In this document: one piece after another, positions 1 through 7,278 of the stretch | Layout of the letters: every line of letters begins with the position of its first letter | Numbering within the stretch: the stretch's first letter is position 1 | Assembly: GCA_017935785.1 (NCBI GenBank) | Contig: JAGBGU010000068.1 | Span: 61,746-125,745, forward strand | DNA: 64,000 bases | DNA from: Bacteroidaceae bacterium | GTDB taxonomy: Bacteria; Bacteroidota; Bacteroidia; Bacteroidales; Bacteroidaceae | Direction: 5' to 3' | Notes under the pieces: model-generated | What the model was told of the DNA's origin: nothing | What the model saw: the letters and a program-made list of their open reading frames with translations, nothing else | The model's database searches: none | Translations under genes and position numbers: made by a program

Positions 1-1
1 G

Positions 2-1978
2 GACCTTCAGGACAACATCATGACCGTTCCGGCCGAAAGTCTGCTCTATCACCTGACCCACAACAACGTAAGCCGATGGCTTGCCAGCCGCGCCCTGTTC
101 CCCATTGCGGAATTTCTGAAAGGAATCACATGGGAATCGCTCCAGGATGTGGATGCACACCGACAGATTATCCTTGACGCCATTGTAGCCTACCGAAGGA
201 TGAAGAACCAGGGTGTGGTGGCGGTGTTCCAACGCGAACGATTTGACCAATACAGCAACTTTGCACGAATCGGAGAGGGTTCACTGGGAGGGAAAGGACG
301 AGGACTGGCCTTCATAGACCATATCCTGAAACGGCATACCGACCTGAATGAAAAACCCGGTGTACAGGTGAGGATTCCGAAGACGGTAGTGCTTTGTACG
401 GATGTATTTGACGAGTTCATGGACTCTAACGAACTCTACTTTACCGCACTGAGCGAGCTTCCGGACGAAGAGATACTGAAACAGTTCCTGCGCTCCAGAC
501 TGCCCATGCGCCTGCTTGCCGACCTGGAAGCGTTTCTGCAAGTGGTGGACAAACCCATTGCCATCCGAAGCAGCAGTCTGCTTGAAGACAGCCACTACCA
601 GCCGTTTGCCGGCGTGTACAGTACCTACATGATTCCGTTCGTCACGGACAAGTATGACCGTCTGTCCATGCTGTCCGATGCCATCAAGGCCGTCTATGCC
701 AGCGTGTTCTTCCGCAGCAGCAAGGACTACATGACCGCCACAAGCAACGTGATAGACCAGGAAAAAATGGCTGTAATCCTGCAAGAAGTAGTGGGCCAGC
801 AGCACGAAGGCCGCTTCTATCCGGTCATAAGCGGCGTGGCACGCAGCATCAACTATTACCCCATAGGCGAAGAAAAAGCGGAGGAAGGCACCGTAAACCT
901 GGCTTTGGGACTGGGAAAATACATTGTGGACGGCGGACAGAGCCTGCGCGTATGCCCCGCACACCCACATCAGGTGCTGCAAATGAGCGAAATGGAAATG
1001 GCTCTCCGCGATACACAGACACACTTTCTGGCACTGGACACCGAGAATATGAACGGAGGTCCGCTGGACTTCCAGAAAGACGACGGCTTCAACCTGCGGA
1101 AATGGCCGGTACGCAACGCCGAACCAGACGGCACACTACAATGGATATGCAGCACATACGACCCCATAGACCAATGTATCTACGACGGCTATTATGAAGG
1201 GCGCAACCGAAAGATCATCTCCTTTGCCGGCGTACTGCAGCACGGAGTGTTCCCCCTGCCCGAACTGATGAAGAAGGTTCTCAAATACGGACAGGACGAA
1301 ATGCAGCGTCCGGTGGAAATAGAGTTTGCCGTAAACCTGAATGCCGACAAGACCGGCGAGTTCTACCTGCTGCAGATACGTCCCATGGTGGACAACCGCA
1401 TGGAACTTAACGAAGACCTGAGCCTGATTCCGGACGAAGACTGTCTGTTGCGTTCACACAGTGCCATCGGGCACGGAAACTTTAATGAGATTGAGGATGT
1501 GGTTTACGTAAAGACAGAAAACTACACGCCCAACAACAACCCTGCCATTGCCGAGGAAATAGAGTATATAAACCGTTACTTCATTGACAGACGCAACAAT
1601 CCGACAGACGGAGAAGAAGGCACACGCGAATCCTATATTCTCATCGGCCCGGGACGCTGGGGAAGCAGCGACCCCTGGCTGGGCATACCGGTGAAATGGC
1701 CGCACATCAGCGCGGCACAGGTTATCATTGAAGCGGGGCTGAACAATTATCAGGTAGACCCCAGCCAAGGCACACACTTCTTCCAGAACCTTACCAGTCT
1801 GGGGGTATGCTATCTTACCATCAACGCATTCCGCGGCGACGGCATTTATCGCCAGGAAGTGCTCGACGCACAGCCTGCCATTCAGGAAACGAAACATGTG
1901 CGCCACGTAAAAATGCCACGTCCGATGCAGATAAAGGTGGATGGCAGGAACAAGGAAGCAGTGGTCTTGAGGGAGTAG
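2..1978 (+). CDS. PEP/pyruvate-binding domain protein (PPDK N-terminal-like), 5' truncated by window edge
   Basis: The reading frame is open from base 2, so the true start lies outside the window and the 652 residues after the first internal Met are only the C-terminal part. The sequence resembles the nucleotide/pyruvate-binding half of PEP synthase and pyruvate phosphate dikinase: a Gly-rich GEGSLGGKGRGL segment, a KPIAIRSSSLLEDS stretch and, near the C-terminus, YILIGPGRWGSSDPWLG. Proteins of this kind in Bacteroidales are usually near 1000 residues with an extra N-terminal domain, which fits the truncation. I see no PEP-utiliser swivelling (His) domain in the visible part, so a complete PEP synthase is not supported and the reaction is unknown. 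A GC-rich hairpin at 2012-2031 follows the stop codon and may act as a terminator. Confidence 0.8.
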   Translation, partial: DLQDNIMTVPAESLLYHLTHNNVSRWLASRALFPIAEFLKGITWESLQDVDAHRQIILDAIVAYRRMKNQGVVAVFQRERFDQYSNFARIGEGSLGGKGRGLAFIDHILKRHTDLNEKPGVQVRIPKTVVLCTDVFDEFMDSNELYFTALSELPDEEILKQFLRSRLPMRLLADLEAFLQVVDKPIAIRSSSLLEDSHYQPFAGVYSTYMIPFVTDKYDRLSMLSDAIKAVYASVFFRSSKDYMTATSNVIDQEKMAVILQEVVGQQHEGRFYPVISGVARSINYYPIGEEKAEEGTVNLALGLGKYIVDGGQSLRVCPAHPHQVLQMSEMEMALRDTQTHFLALDTENMNGGPLDFQKDDGFNLRKWPVRNAEPDGTLQWICSTYDPIDQCIYDGYYEGRNRKIISFAGVLQHGVFPLPELMKKVLKYGQDEMQRPVEIEFAVNLNADKTGEFYLLQIRPMVDNRMELNEDLSLIPDEDCLLRSHSAIGHGNFNEIEDVVYVKTENYTPNNNPAIAEEIEYINRYFIDRRNNPTDGEEGTRESYILIGPGRWGSSDPWLGIPVKWPHISAAQVIIEAGLNNYQVDPSQGTHFFQNLTSLGVCYLTINAFRGDGIYRQEVLDAQPAIQETKHVRHVKMPRPMQIKVDGRNKEAVVLRE

Positions 1979-2011
1979 ACAGACCCTACCTCTATACAGA
2001 CCCTCCCCCAG

Positions 2012-2031
2012 CCCCTCCCTCTATGGAGGGG
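2012..2031. terminator. GC-rich hairpin after the PEP-binding gene
   Basis: CCCCTCC and GGAGGGG pair around a 6-base loop, 34 bases after the stop codon. There is no clear U tract, so it may be a processing or attenuation hairpin and not a true intrinsic terminator. Confidence 0.35.
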
Positions 2032-2115
2032 AGAAGAGTGATGAGTCTATATATACACAAAACCAAGCTTGCTTGGGATATTCCGAGCGTGAGCAAATTG
2101 AACTAAGTTAAACAA

Positions 2116-2155
2116 GTTCAGCATGACTGCATACAACGGACTGTCATCCTGACCA
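2116..2155. repeat. Truncated REP-like dispersed repeat
   Basis: Contains GTTCAGCATGAC and, inverted relative to the intact copy, TGTCATCCTGAC. These are the outer parts of the complete hairpin doublet at 40275-40360, so this looks like a degraded copy of the same family. It lies just upstream of the GH16 gene. Confidence 0.4.
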
Positions 2156-2180
2156 TAACCTTATTCAAAAAATAAAAATA

Positions 2181-2978
2181 ATGAAACACAAGAATGTGGG
2201 ATTTCTGATGTGTCTGGCCATGCTCTTCGGCATGCTGTTCCAGGCAGAGGCAAAAGAACAGAAGTACAAATTGATCTGGAAAGATGATTTCAAGGGCAAC
2301 CGTATCAACGGGAAATACTGGAGCAAGATTCCGCGCGGCGGTTCGGAATGGTCTGTGCATCTGTCAGACCATCCCTCGCTCTATGAAGTGTCCAAGGGAA
2401 AGCTAACATTGCACGGTATGCAGAACAACGGCATATTACCCAATGACACTGCCGACTACCTCACAGCCGGCATCTATACGCGCGACAAGTTTACCATAGG
2501 ATACGGAAAAGTGGAAGTTCGCGCCAAACTGGAAGGGGCACAGAGCGCCTGGCCCGCCATCTGGATGCTGCCACAGGGAGGAAGATGGCCGGACGACGGA
2601 GAGATAGACCTGATGGAACGTCTGCACAAACACGACTACATCCACCAGACAGTGCATTCCAACTACACAGAGGTGGAAAAGGAAATCAAGAACCCGCCCT
2701 ACGGCGCTACGCCCAAGTGCAATCCCGACAAGTTCAATGTCTATGCCGTGGAGATTCTGCCGGACAGTCTGGTATTTTCCATCAACGGCAAACCGACTTT
2801 CTCCTACCCCAACATAGGGAAACCCGGACAATATCCCTTTGGCACACCCTATTTCCTGCTCATAGACATGCAGATTGGCGCCACTTGGATGGAAGCGCCA
2901 GACCCCAACGACTATCCCATAAAGATGACTGTGGACTGGGTTAAGGTGTACGAGATGAACAGTAAAGACCCCTTATAA
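2181..2978 (+). CDS. Exported GH16 family glycoside hydrolase (beta-glucanase/laminarinase type)
   Basis: A 265-residue protein with an N-terminal signal peptide (about residues 1-24, ending AEA-K). The catalytic GH16 signature GEIDLMERL is present, giving nucleophile E141, D143 and acid/base E146. The conserved WPAIWMLP strand precedes it and the C-terminal ATWMEAPDP...MTVDWVKVYEM strand is typical of the family. GH16 enzymes cleave beta-1,3, beta-1,4 or mixed-linkage glucans and galactans; substrate cannot be told from sequence. No lipobox is seen, so the product is probably periplasmic or secreted. It stands alone, without SusC/D genes in view. An almost identical copy of its last ~125 bp occurs at 3494-3619. 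Confidence 0.9.
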   Translation: MKHKNVGFLMCLAMLFGMLFQAEAKEQKYKLIWKDDFKGNRINGKYWSKIPRGGSEWSVHLSDHPSLYEVSKGKLTLHGMQNNGILPNDTADYLTAGIYTRDKFTIGYGKVEVRAKLEGAQSAWPAIWMLPQGGRWPDDGEIDLMERLHKHDYIHQTVHSNYTEVEKEIKNPPYGATPKCNPDKFNVYAVEILPDSLVFSINGKPTFSYPNIGKPGQYPFGTPYFLLIDMQIGATWMEAPDPNDYPIKMTVDWVKVYEMNSKDPL

Positions 2979-2983
2979 AAAGC

Positions 2984-3036
2984 GCGATAGTTTTACCAAA
3001 TGTTATGTTTTATGCCCACATTTGGTAAACTATCGC
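2984..3036. terminator. Long near-perfect hairpin downstream of GH16 gene
   Basis: The arms GCGATAGTTTTACCAAATGT and ACATTTGGTAAACTATCGC face each other across about 15 bases, starting 6 bases after the GH16 stop, and are followed by CCTCTTTT. It fits an intrinsic terminator, although the 19-20-bp stem is unusually long and could also be a small palindromic insertion. Confidence 0.6.
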
Positions 3037-3134
3037 ACCTCTTTTCATCAAAAACAACCTCGGGAGAACCTGATTGCGATGATTTACTCTTATGGTCTAA
3101 AATGGAACCAACAGGCAAACAAAGAACACCCTCG

Positions 3135-3385
3135 CTAATAGGTTAATCCAAACTGCCAAAGAGGAACAATATTGCCGTATCCCGTCTCAATATCATCCTT
3201 AACGACATAGCCTTGCTCTACATTTTGTATCTGTTTCTGCTTTTTCTTCTTACCTCCAACCTCAAAGGTGTATCTATCAGTTACGAGAAAATCTGAGACA
3301 GGAGAGGATATGATGTCGTGGGCTAGCCTAATCTGATTAAAGAAGAAAGTCTCACGAATGGTACCTATCTCTGTATTCTCTGAAT
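3135..3385 (-). pseudogene. C-terminal remnant of an AAA-family ATPase with nuclease-like C-terminus
   Basis: Reading the minus strand from about 3385 to the stop at 3135-3137 gives GTIRETFFFNQIRL, then SDFLVTDRYTFEVGGKKKKQ and a tail ending GNIVPLWQFG. This matches, from memory, the extreme C-terminus of Bacteroidetes AAA ATPases whose last domain is PD-(D/E)XK-like (D...EVGGK). The ATPase domain is absent, so this is a 5'-truncated relic of about 80 codons. Two inverted, iterated motifs at 3416-3475 lie directly upstream, as they do for the intact ATPase gene at 31569-32909. It sits between the GH16 gene and a duplicate of the GH16 3' end. Confidence 0.6.
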
Positions 3386-3415
3386 AGATACTCAAAAAAA
3401 TGCAATTATATCGCA

Positions 3416-3475
3416 AAAACGCACTGAATAAAGTGCAAAACACCTACAAAATTGCACTCAATAGGGTGCAAACCT
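3416..3475. repeat. Two copies of a dyad motif upstream of the ATPase remnant
   Basis: GCACTGAATAAAGTGCAA and GCACTCAATAGGGTGCAA occur 33 bp apart. Each is an imperfect palindrome (GCACT...AGTGC or GGTGC). They lie just upstream of the minus-strand ATPase remnant and would be suited to binding a dimeric regulator. Confidence 0.5.
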
Positions 3476-3493
3476 CAAACAATGGACGTACTA

Positions 3494-3619
3494 GGCACAC
3501 CCTATTTCCTGCTCATAGACATGCAGATTGGCGCCACTTGGATGGAAGCGCCCGACCCCAACGACTATCCCATAAAGATGACTGTGGAGTGGGTTAAGGT
3601 GTACGAAATGAAGGATTGA
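3494..3619 (+). pseudogene. Duplicated 3' end of the GH16 gene
   Basis: The last ~41 codons of a GH16 gene, from GTPYFLLIDMQIGATW to a stop at 3617-3619, nearly identical to 2841-2978. Differences include CCCGAC for CCAGAC, GAGTGG for GACTGG, and an altered final codon set. It has no start, active site or signal peptide. The divergence suggests a remnant of a tandem paralogue or an old duplication, not a sequencing or assembly artefact. Confidence 0.75.
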
Positions 3620-3682
3620 GTCCGCATCATTCCGCTTCATTTACGCAAAAACGAAGGCTCCAGATAAAAAAATATCAGTTTC

Positions 3683-3715
3683 TTTATCCGGAGTCAAAAT
3701 CTTTTTATACTTTTG
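3683..3715 (+). promoter_or_regulatory. Bacteroidetes-type promoter for the corrinoid operon
   Basis: A -33-like TTTA (3683-3686) is followed after 21 bp by TACTTTTG (3708-3715), matching TAnnTTTG. Transcription would start just before the riboswitch. Confidence 0.6.
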
Positions 3716-3724
3716 CAACTGAAT

Positions 3725-3890
3725 CAACGGTTAAGGGAATCAGGTGAAAGTCCTGAACTGTCCCGCAGCTGTAAGTCTCACCCCAAATTCCGTCTTGGAA
3801 AATTTGAGCCACTGGAACCCTAAAGAACCGGGAAGGTGTCCGAGAAAGGAAGAGACAAGTCAGAAGACCTGCCGTAATGATTTGCCGTGT
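3725..3890 (+). promoter_or_regulatory. Cobalamin (B12) riboswitch
   Basis: The leader carries the class hallmarks in order: GGTTAAGGGAATCAGGTG, CCCGCAGCTGTAAGTC, GCCACTGG, GGGAAGGTGTC and the B12 box AAGTCAGAAGACCTGCC at 3857-3873. The riboswitch binds a cobalamin and normally shuts off downstream expression when it is plentiful. It precedes a seven-gene corrinoid uptake operon, which fits its expected role. The downstream start codon is about 70 bases beyond the B12 box, so control by sequestering the ribosome-binding region is plausible. Confidence 0.95.
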
Positions 3891-3944
3891 TAAGTTTCAC
3901 GAACCGAGGAGAACGTGTTTAACTATCTTATCATACAACAAACA

Positions 3945-4694
3945 ATGAAAGCATTACGACTTTTTGTATGCCTGCTGGGAGCAGGCATGCTGCTTGCATC
4001 GTGCGATGAAAGCGAGAACGAGAACAAGGTAAAGACCGCCACAGTAACCTTTGAAGGCACCTACTGGGACGCATTTATTGACAATACCCAATACGGCGGT
4101 CCGCTGCTATACGGCAGCATGGCATCCGCCTACCGATGGGTGGACGAAGATACGCAGCTGAGCGGCGGCATGACCAATGCCTGGGGCGGACAGTTCGGAT
4201 TTTCCGAGGGCGGCATAGCCATAAGCAACTATGTGAGCAGCGACTTTGAACACCACAACAACTTTAACTACCAGCTGGAAGCCCCTTCAGTGATTGGCGG
4301 AAAAAACTTTGCCATAGTTTACTGCGCCACACAGGATGACAACCTCACCACGCTGAGCATCCTGGACGACAAACCTCATGTAATCCGCTCCATGCAACTC
4401 TGTCCTTCCACCTATCTGATAGGTGCGGCAAAATACGGAACCGACTTTTCCAAAGCCCTTACCGGCGAGGATGACTTCCTCACCCTCCACATCACGGCAG
4501 ACAACGGCAAGACAATAGAGGCGAAACTGGTGGAGAAGGGGCAGATACAAACCTCATGGAAAGAAATCAGTCTGGCAGAACTTGGTGCAATACGTTCACT
4601 CAGTTTCAGCATGACCGGCAGCGACAGTTCCGAATGGGGGCTGAACACTCCGGCCTACTTTGCCATTGACAATATAGTGATTGAAACAAGATGA
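3945..4694 (+). CDS. DUF4465 lipoprotein, first gene of corrinoid uptake operon
   Basis: The ATG at 3945 is preferred to the upstream in-frame GTG at 3915 because it begins a clean lipoprotein signal MKALRLFVCLLGAGMLLASC with Cys20 as the lipid anchor. The rest (about 230 residues) matches DUF4465: TVTFEG near the start, GGMTNAWGGQFGFSEGGIA, and C-terminal W-GLNTPAYFAIDNI. DUF4465 proteins recur in Bacteroidetes cobalamin loci and are probably surface-exposed accessory binding proteins; the exact role is inference from context. It directly follows the riboswitch and overlaps the next gene by ATGA. Confidence 0.88.
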   Translation: MKALRLFVCLLGAGMLLASCDESENENKVKTATVTFEGTYWDAFIDNTQYGGPLLYGSMASAYRWVDEDTQLSGGMTNAWGGQFGFSEGGIAISNYVSSDFEHHNNFNYQLEAPSVIGGKNFAIVYCATQDDNLTTLSILDDKPHVIRSMQLCPSTYLIGAAKYGTDFSKALTGEDDFLTLHITADNGKTIEAKLVEKGQIQTSWKEISLAELGAIRSLSFSMTGSDSSEWGLNTPAYFAIDNIVIETR

Positions 4695-5794
4695 AATTCA
4701 GATACCTGCTCCTGACATTCCTTTCCGTGCTGTGCGCCTGCAACGGTACGGACAACGAAAATGAGGAAGAACATTTCCAGGACACCGGCAAGGGTGTGTT
4801 CATCCTGAATGAAGGCAACTACAACAGCGGAAACAGCACCCTTTCATACTACTATCCCGGGGAAAAGAGAGTGGAGAACGGCATATTCCTGCGCAGCAAC
4901 GACCGCAAGCTGGGCGACACCGGACAGTCCATGACCCTGTACAACAATACGCTGTTCATTGCCATGGAGAACAGCGGCATCGTGTGGGGCATTGATGCAG
5001 AGACCTTCCGCGTTAAGGGACAGCTTACCGCCGCACAGACCGAGCACATGATAAACCCGCGGTTTGTCCATATCGTAAACGAAGGAAAAGCCTATGTCAG
5101 CGACCTGTATTCGCCTTACATTACCATCTTCAACCCCACCACATTCCGGTCCTTGGGAAGCATCCACACCGGACAGCCCTCGGCCAACGGATACAGCAGC
5201 ACAGAAAACATGGTACAACACGGCAACCACGTATTTACCAACTGCTGGAGCTACAGCAACAAGATTCTGGCCATAGACACAAGGACGGATGAGGTTACGG
5301 ACAGCATAGTACTGGGAAGCTGGCAGCCCAAAAGCATGATAGTGGACGCACGCGGAAAACTGTGGGTGCTCACGGACGGCGGCTATCATACCGGCGACGA
5401 GAGTTTTGGCGACAACGTACCCCATCTGTACCGCATTGATGCCGCCACACTGGAGATTGAACAGGACCAGGCACTGGACACAGACGAAGCCGGAGTGCAG
5501 ATAGCCGCCAGTCCGGACAAAAGCGTCATCTACATTGTGAACAACGACATCTACCGCATGGGCATAACAGACGAGCATCTGCCCGTGCGTCCCTTCATCA
5601 GCGCTCCAACCGACAGCAACGGAAGACGGCACAAGCTCTATGCCATAGGCGTCAATCCGCACAACGGAGAGATTTATGTGGCCGATGCCGTAGACTACGC
5701 CCAATCCGGCACCGTCTACCGCTATTCGGCACAAGGCGAACTCATAGACCGTTTCCGCACAGGCATCAACCCCAACGGATTTGCATTCAAATGA
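4691..5794 (+). CDS. btuG: BtuG-like surface lipoprotein, YncE/DUF5074-type beta-propeller
   Basis: A 367-residue protein with a lipoprotein signal (MKFRYLLLTFLSVLCAC, lipid Cys15 or 17) and an acidic linker. The body shows repeated propeller strands such as GVFILNEGNYNSGNSTLSYY, IDAETFRVKG, IDTRTDEVTDSIVLG and GEIYVADAVDYAQSGTVYRY. In Bacteroides thetaiotaomicron, BtuG proteins of this type sit on the cell surface, bind cobalamin extremely tightly and hand it to BtuB. The placement between a DUF4465 gene and btuB under a B12 riboswitch supports that assignment. It overlaps both neighbours by ATGA, indicating translational coupling. Confidence 0.85.
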   Translation: MKFRYLLLTFLSVLCACNGTDNENEEEHFQDTGKGVFILNEGNYNSGNSTLSYYYPGEKRVENGIFLRSNDRKLGDTGQSMTLYNNTLFIAMENSGIVWGIDAETFRVKGQLTAAQTEHMINPRFVHIVNEGKAYVSDLYSPYITIFNPTTFRSLGSIHTGQPSANGYSSTENMVQHGNHVFTNCWSYSNKILAIDTRTDEVTDSIVLGSWQPKSMIVDARGKLWVLTDGGYHTGDESFGDNVPHLYRIDAATLEIEQDQALDTDEAGVQIAASPDKSVIYIVNNDIYRMGITDEHLPVRPFISAPTDSNGRRHKLYAIGVNPHNGEIYVADAVDYAQSGTVYRYSAQGELIDRFRTGINPNGFAFK

Positions 5795-7278
5795 AGACAC
5801 TCTTACCCCTATCCCTGATCATGTGCGCATTCTGGCTGTGTGCCTGCCAGGAGGAGCACCCTGAAGGTCCGATTCCCACCATTGCATGGGAAGAGACATC
5901 GGGCCGCTTCCGCATACAGACCGGCGAAGCGCTGACACTGGTACCCGTCATTGGCAATACGGACGAGCAGACCGCCTATGTATGGACTATGGAGGGAAAA
6001 ACCGTATGCACAATGCCGGAATACACCTTCATATCCCATAACGCAGGGACGTTTTTCATCCAGCTGAGCGTGAGCAACGCTTTCGGCACCGCAAAGGATG
6101 AGATAAAGGTTACGGTAAGCGAAAAGGCCACCGGGCAGACCACCCCGGAAGTTCCGCCAAACGACGGAAAATTCAGATGGCACTTTGCACAGACCCAATT
6201 CCATGTAAGCCGCGGAAGAAGCATAAGAATCAGCCCCTCATGGATAGAGAACGCCGACGGCGCACGCTACCGCTGGACACGCAACGGAGCAGAAACGGAA
6301 TGGACGGCAGAGAAGCCGGCCTATGTCTTTGACGCCACGGAAGAGGGCAGATACACCCTGCAGCTGACCGCACAGAAGGATTCCGTGACCACTACGCAGG
6401 AGTTCCACATAGAGGTATGTCCGCCCGAGGGCACCTTCCGCCGCGACATTTCGGCAGAGAGCCAGGCGCAAGTAAACCGTATCTATGCCTACCGTCCGGC
6501 ACCCGGCGCCATGATAAACGGATACATCATTGTTGGAAGAGGCTTTCCGGAAGGCTGTACCCACGAAGAAGCCTGCGACACGGTGCTGAGCCACATGCGC
6601 AAGCAGTGGATGACCAGTCTGGGCGGATGGGGAGGATACCTGATTGCTGGATTCGACCACAGTATAGCGAACAGCCACGGCGAATATGACCTGTGCATAA
6701 AAGGCAATCCTTTCAACTACCAGTCGGAACCGGGCATCATCTGGGTCAGCCAGGACGAAAACGGAGACGGCAAGCCCAACGACACATGGTACGAACTGGC
6801 AGGCTCGGAATATGCCACCCCAAACTGGGAAGCAGACTATGCCGTTACCTATTACAGACCTGCGCAACCTTACTCCTCTGTGGCATGGCAGGACAAGCAT
6901 GGCGAGAAAAGCCTCATCCCCTACCTGAGCTACTGGAATCCCGAGCCCTCGTACTGGCAAGACTGGATGGAAGGCGAAACCCTTACCTTTACCGGAAGCA
7001 GACTGCAAAGCCACCACACCTACGAGAACGGCATCAGCAAACTGCCCTCCTACCCCTGGGGATATGCAGACAATGACGGAAGCGACAACACCGCAACGCC
7101 CATCGGAAAAGCCGGTCTGTTCAAGATAAGCAACGCCCGCGACTGGCAAGGCAGGGAGGCCAACCTTGCGTACATCGACTTTGTGAAGGTGCAGACCGCG
7201 CAAACCGGATACACACCCAATCTGGGCGAAATCTCCACCGAAGTGTATTACATAGGCGACTATCATCTGATGAAATGA
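5791..7278 (+). CDS. PKD/Ig-like domain surface lipoprotein of the corrinoid operon
   Basis: A 495-residue lipoprotein (signal ending CAFWLCAC, Cys19). Residues about 30-105 and 125-205 form two Ig/PKD-like domains: YVWTMEGKTV...GTFFIQLSVSNAFGTA and RYRWTRNGAETEW...GRYTLQLTAQKDSV. The C-terminal ~280 residues (GYIIVGRGFPEGC, GGYLIAGFDHSI, DENGDGKPNDTWYELAGSEY) are a conserved module I cannot assign to a characterised family. Its D-x-N-x-D-G motif could bind calcium. It is coupled to btuG and btuB by ATGA overlaps, so it probably belongs to the surface corrinoid capture machinery; a direct role is inferred only from context. Confidence 0.8.
   Translation: MKTLLPLSLIMCAFWLCACQEEHPEGPIPTIAWEETSGRFRIQTGEALTLVPVIGNTDEQTAYVWTMEGKTVCTMPEYTFISHNAGTFFIQLSVSNAFGTAKDEIKVTVSEKATGQTTPEVPPNDGKFRWHFAQTQFHVSRGRSIRISPSWIENADGARYRWTRNGAETEWTAEKPAYVFDATEEGRYTLQLTAQKDSVTTTQEFHIEVCPPEGTFRRDISAESQAQVNRIYAYRPAPGAMINGYIIVGRGFPEGCTHEEACDTVLSHMRKQWMTSLGGWGGYLIAGFDHSIANSHGEYDLCIKGNPFNYQSEPGIIWVSQDENGDGKPNDTWYELAGSEYATPNWEADYAVTYYRPAQPYSSVAWQDKHGEKSLIPYLSYWNPEPSYWQDWMEGETLTFTGSRLQSHHTYENGISKLPSYPWGYADNDGSDNTATPIGKAGLFKISNARDWQGREANLAYIDFVKVQTAQTGYTPNLGEISTEVYYIGDYHLMK

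Noticed and set aside
281..1024. 247-codon minus-strand ORF opposite the PEP-binding gene
   Set aside because: Antisense shadow of a conserved domain; His/Val/Phe-rich with no family features.
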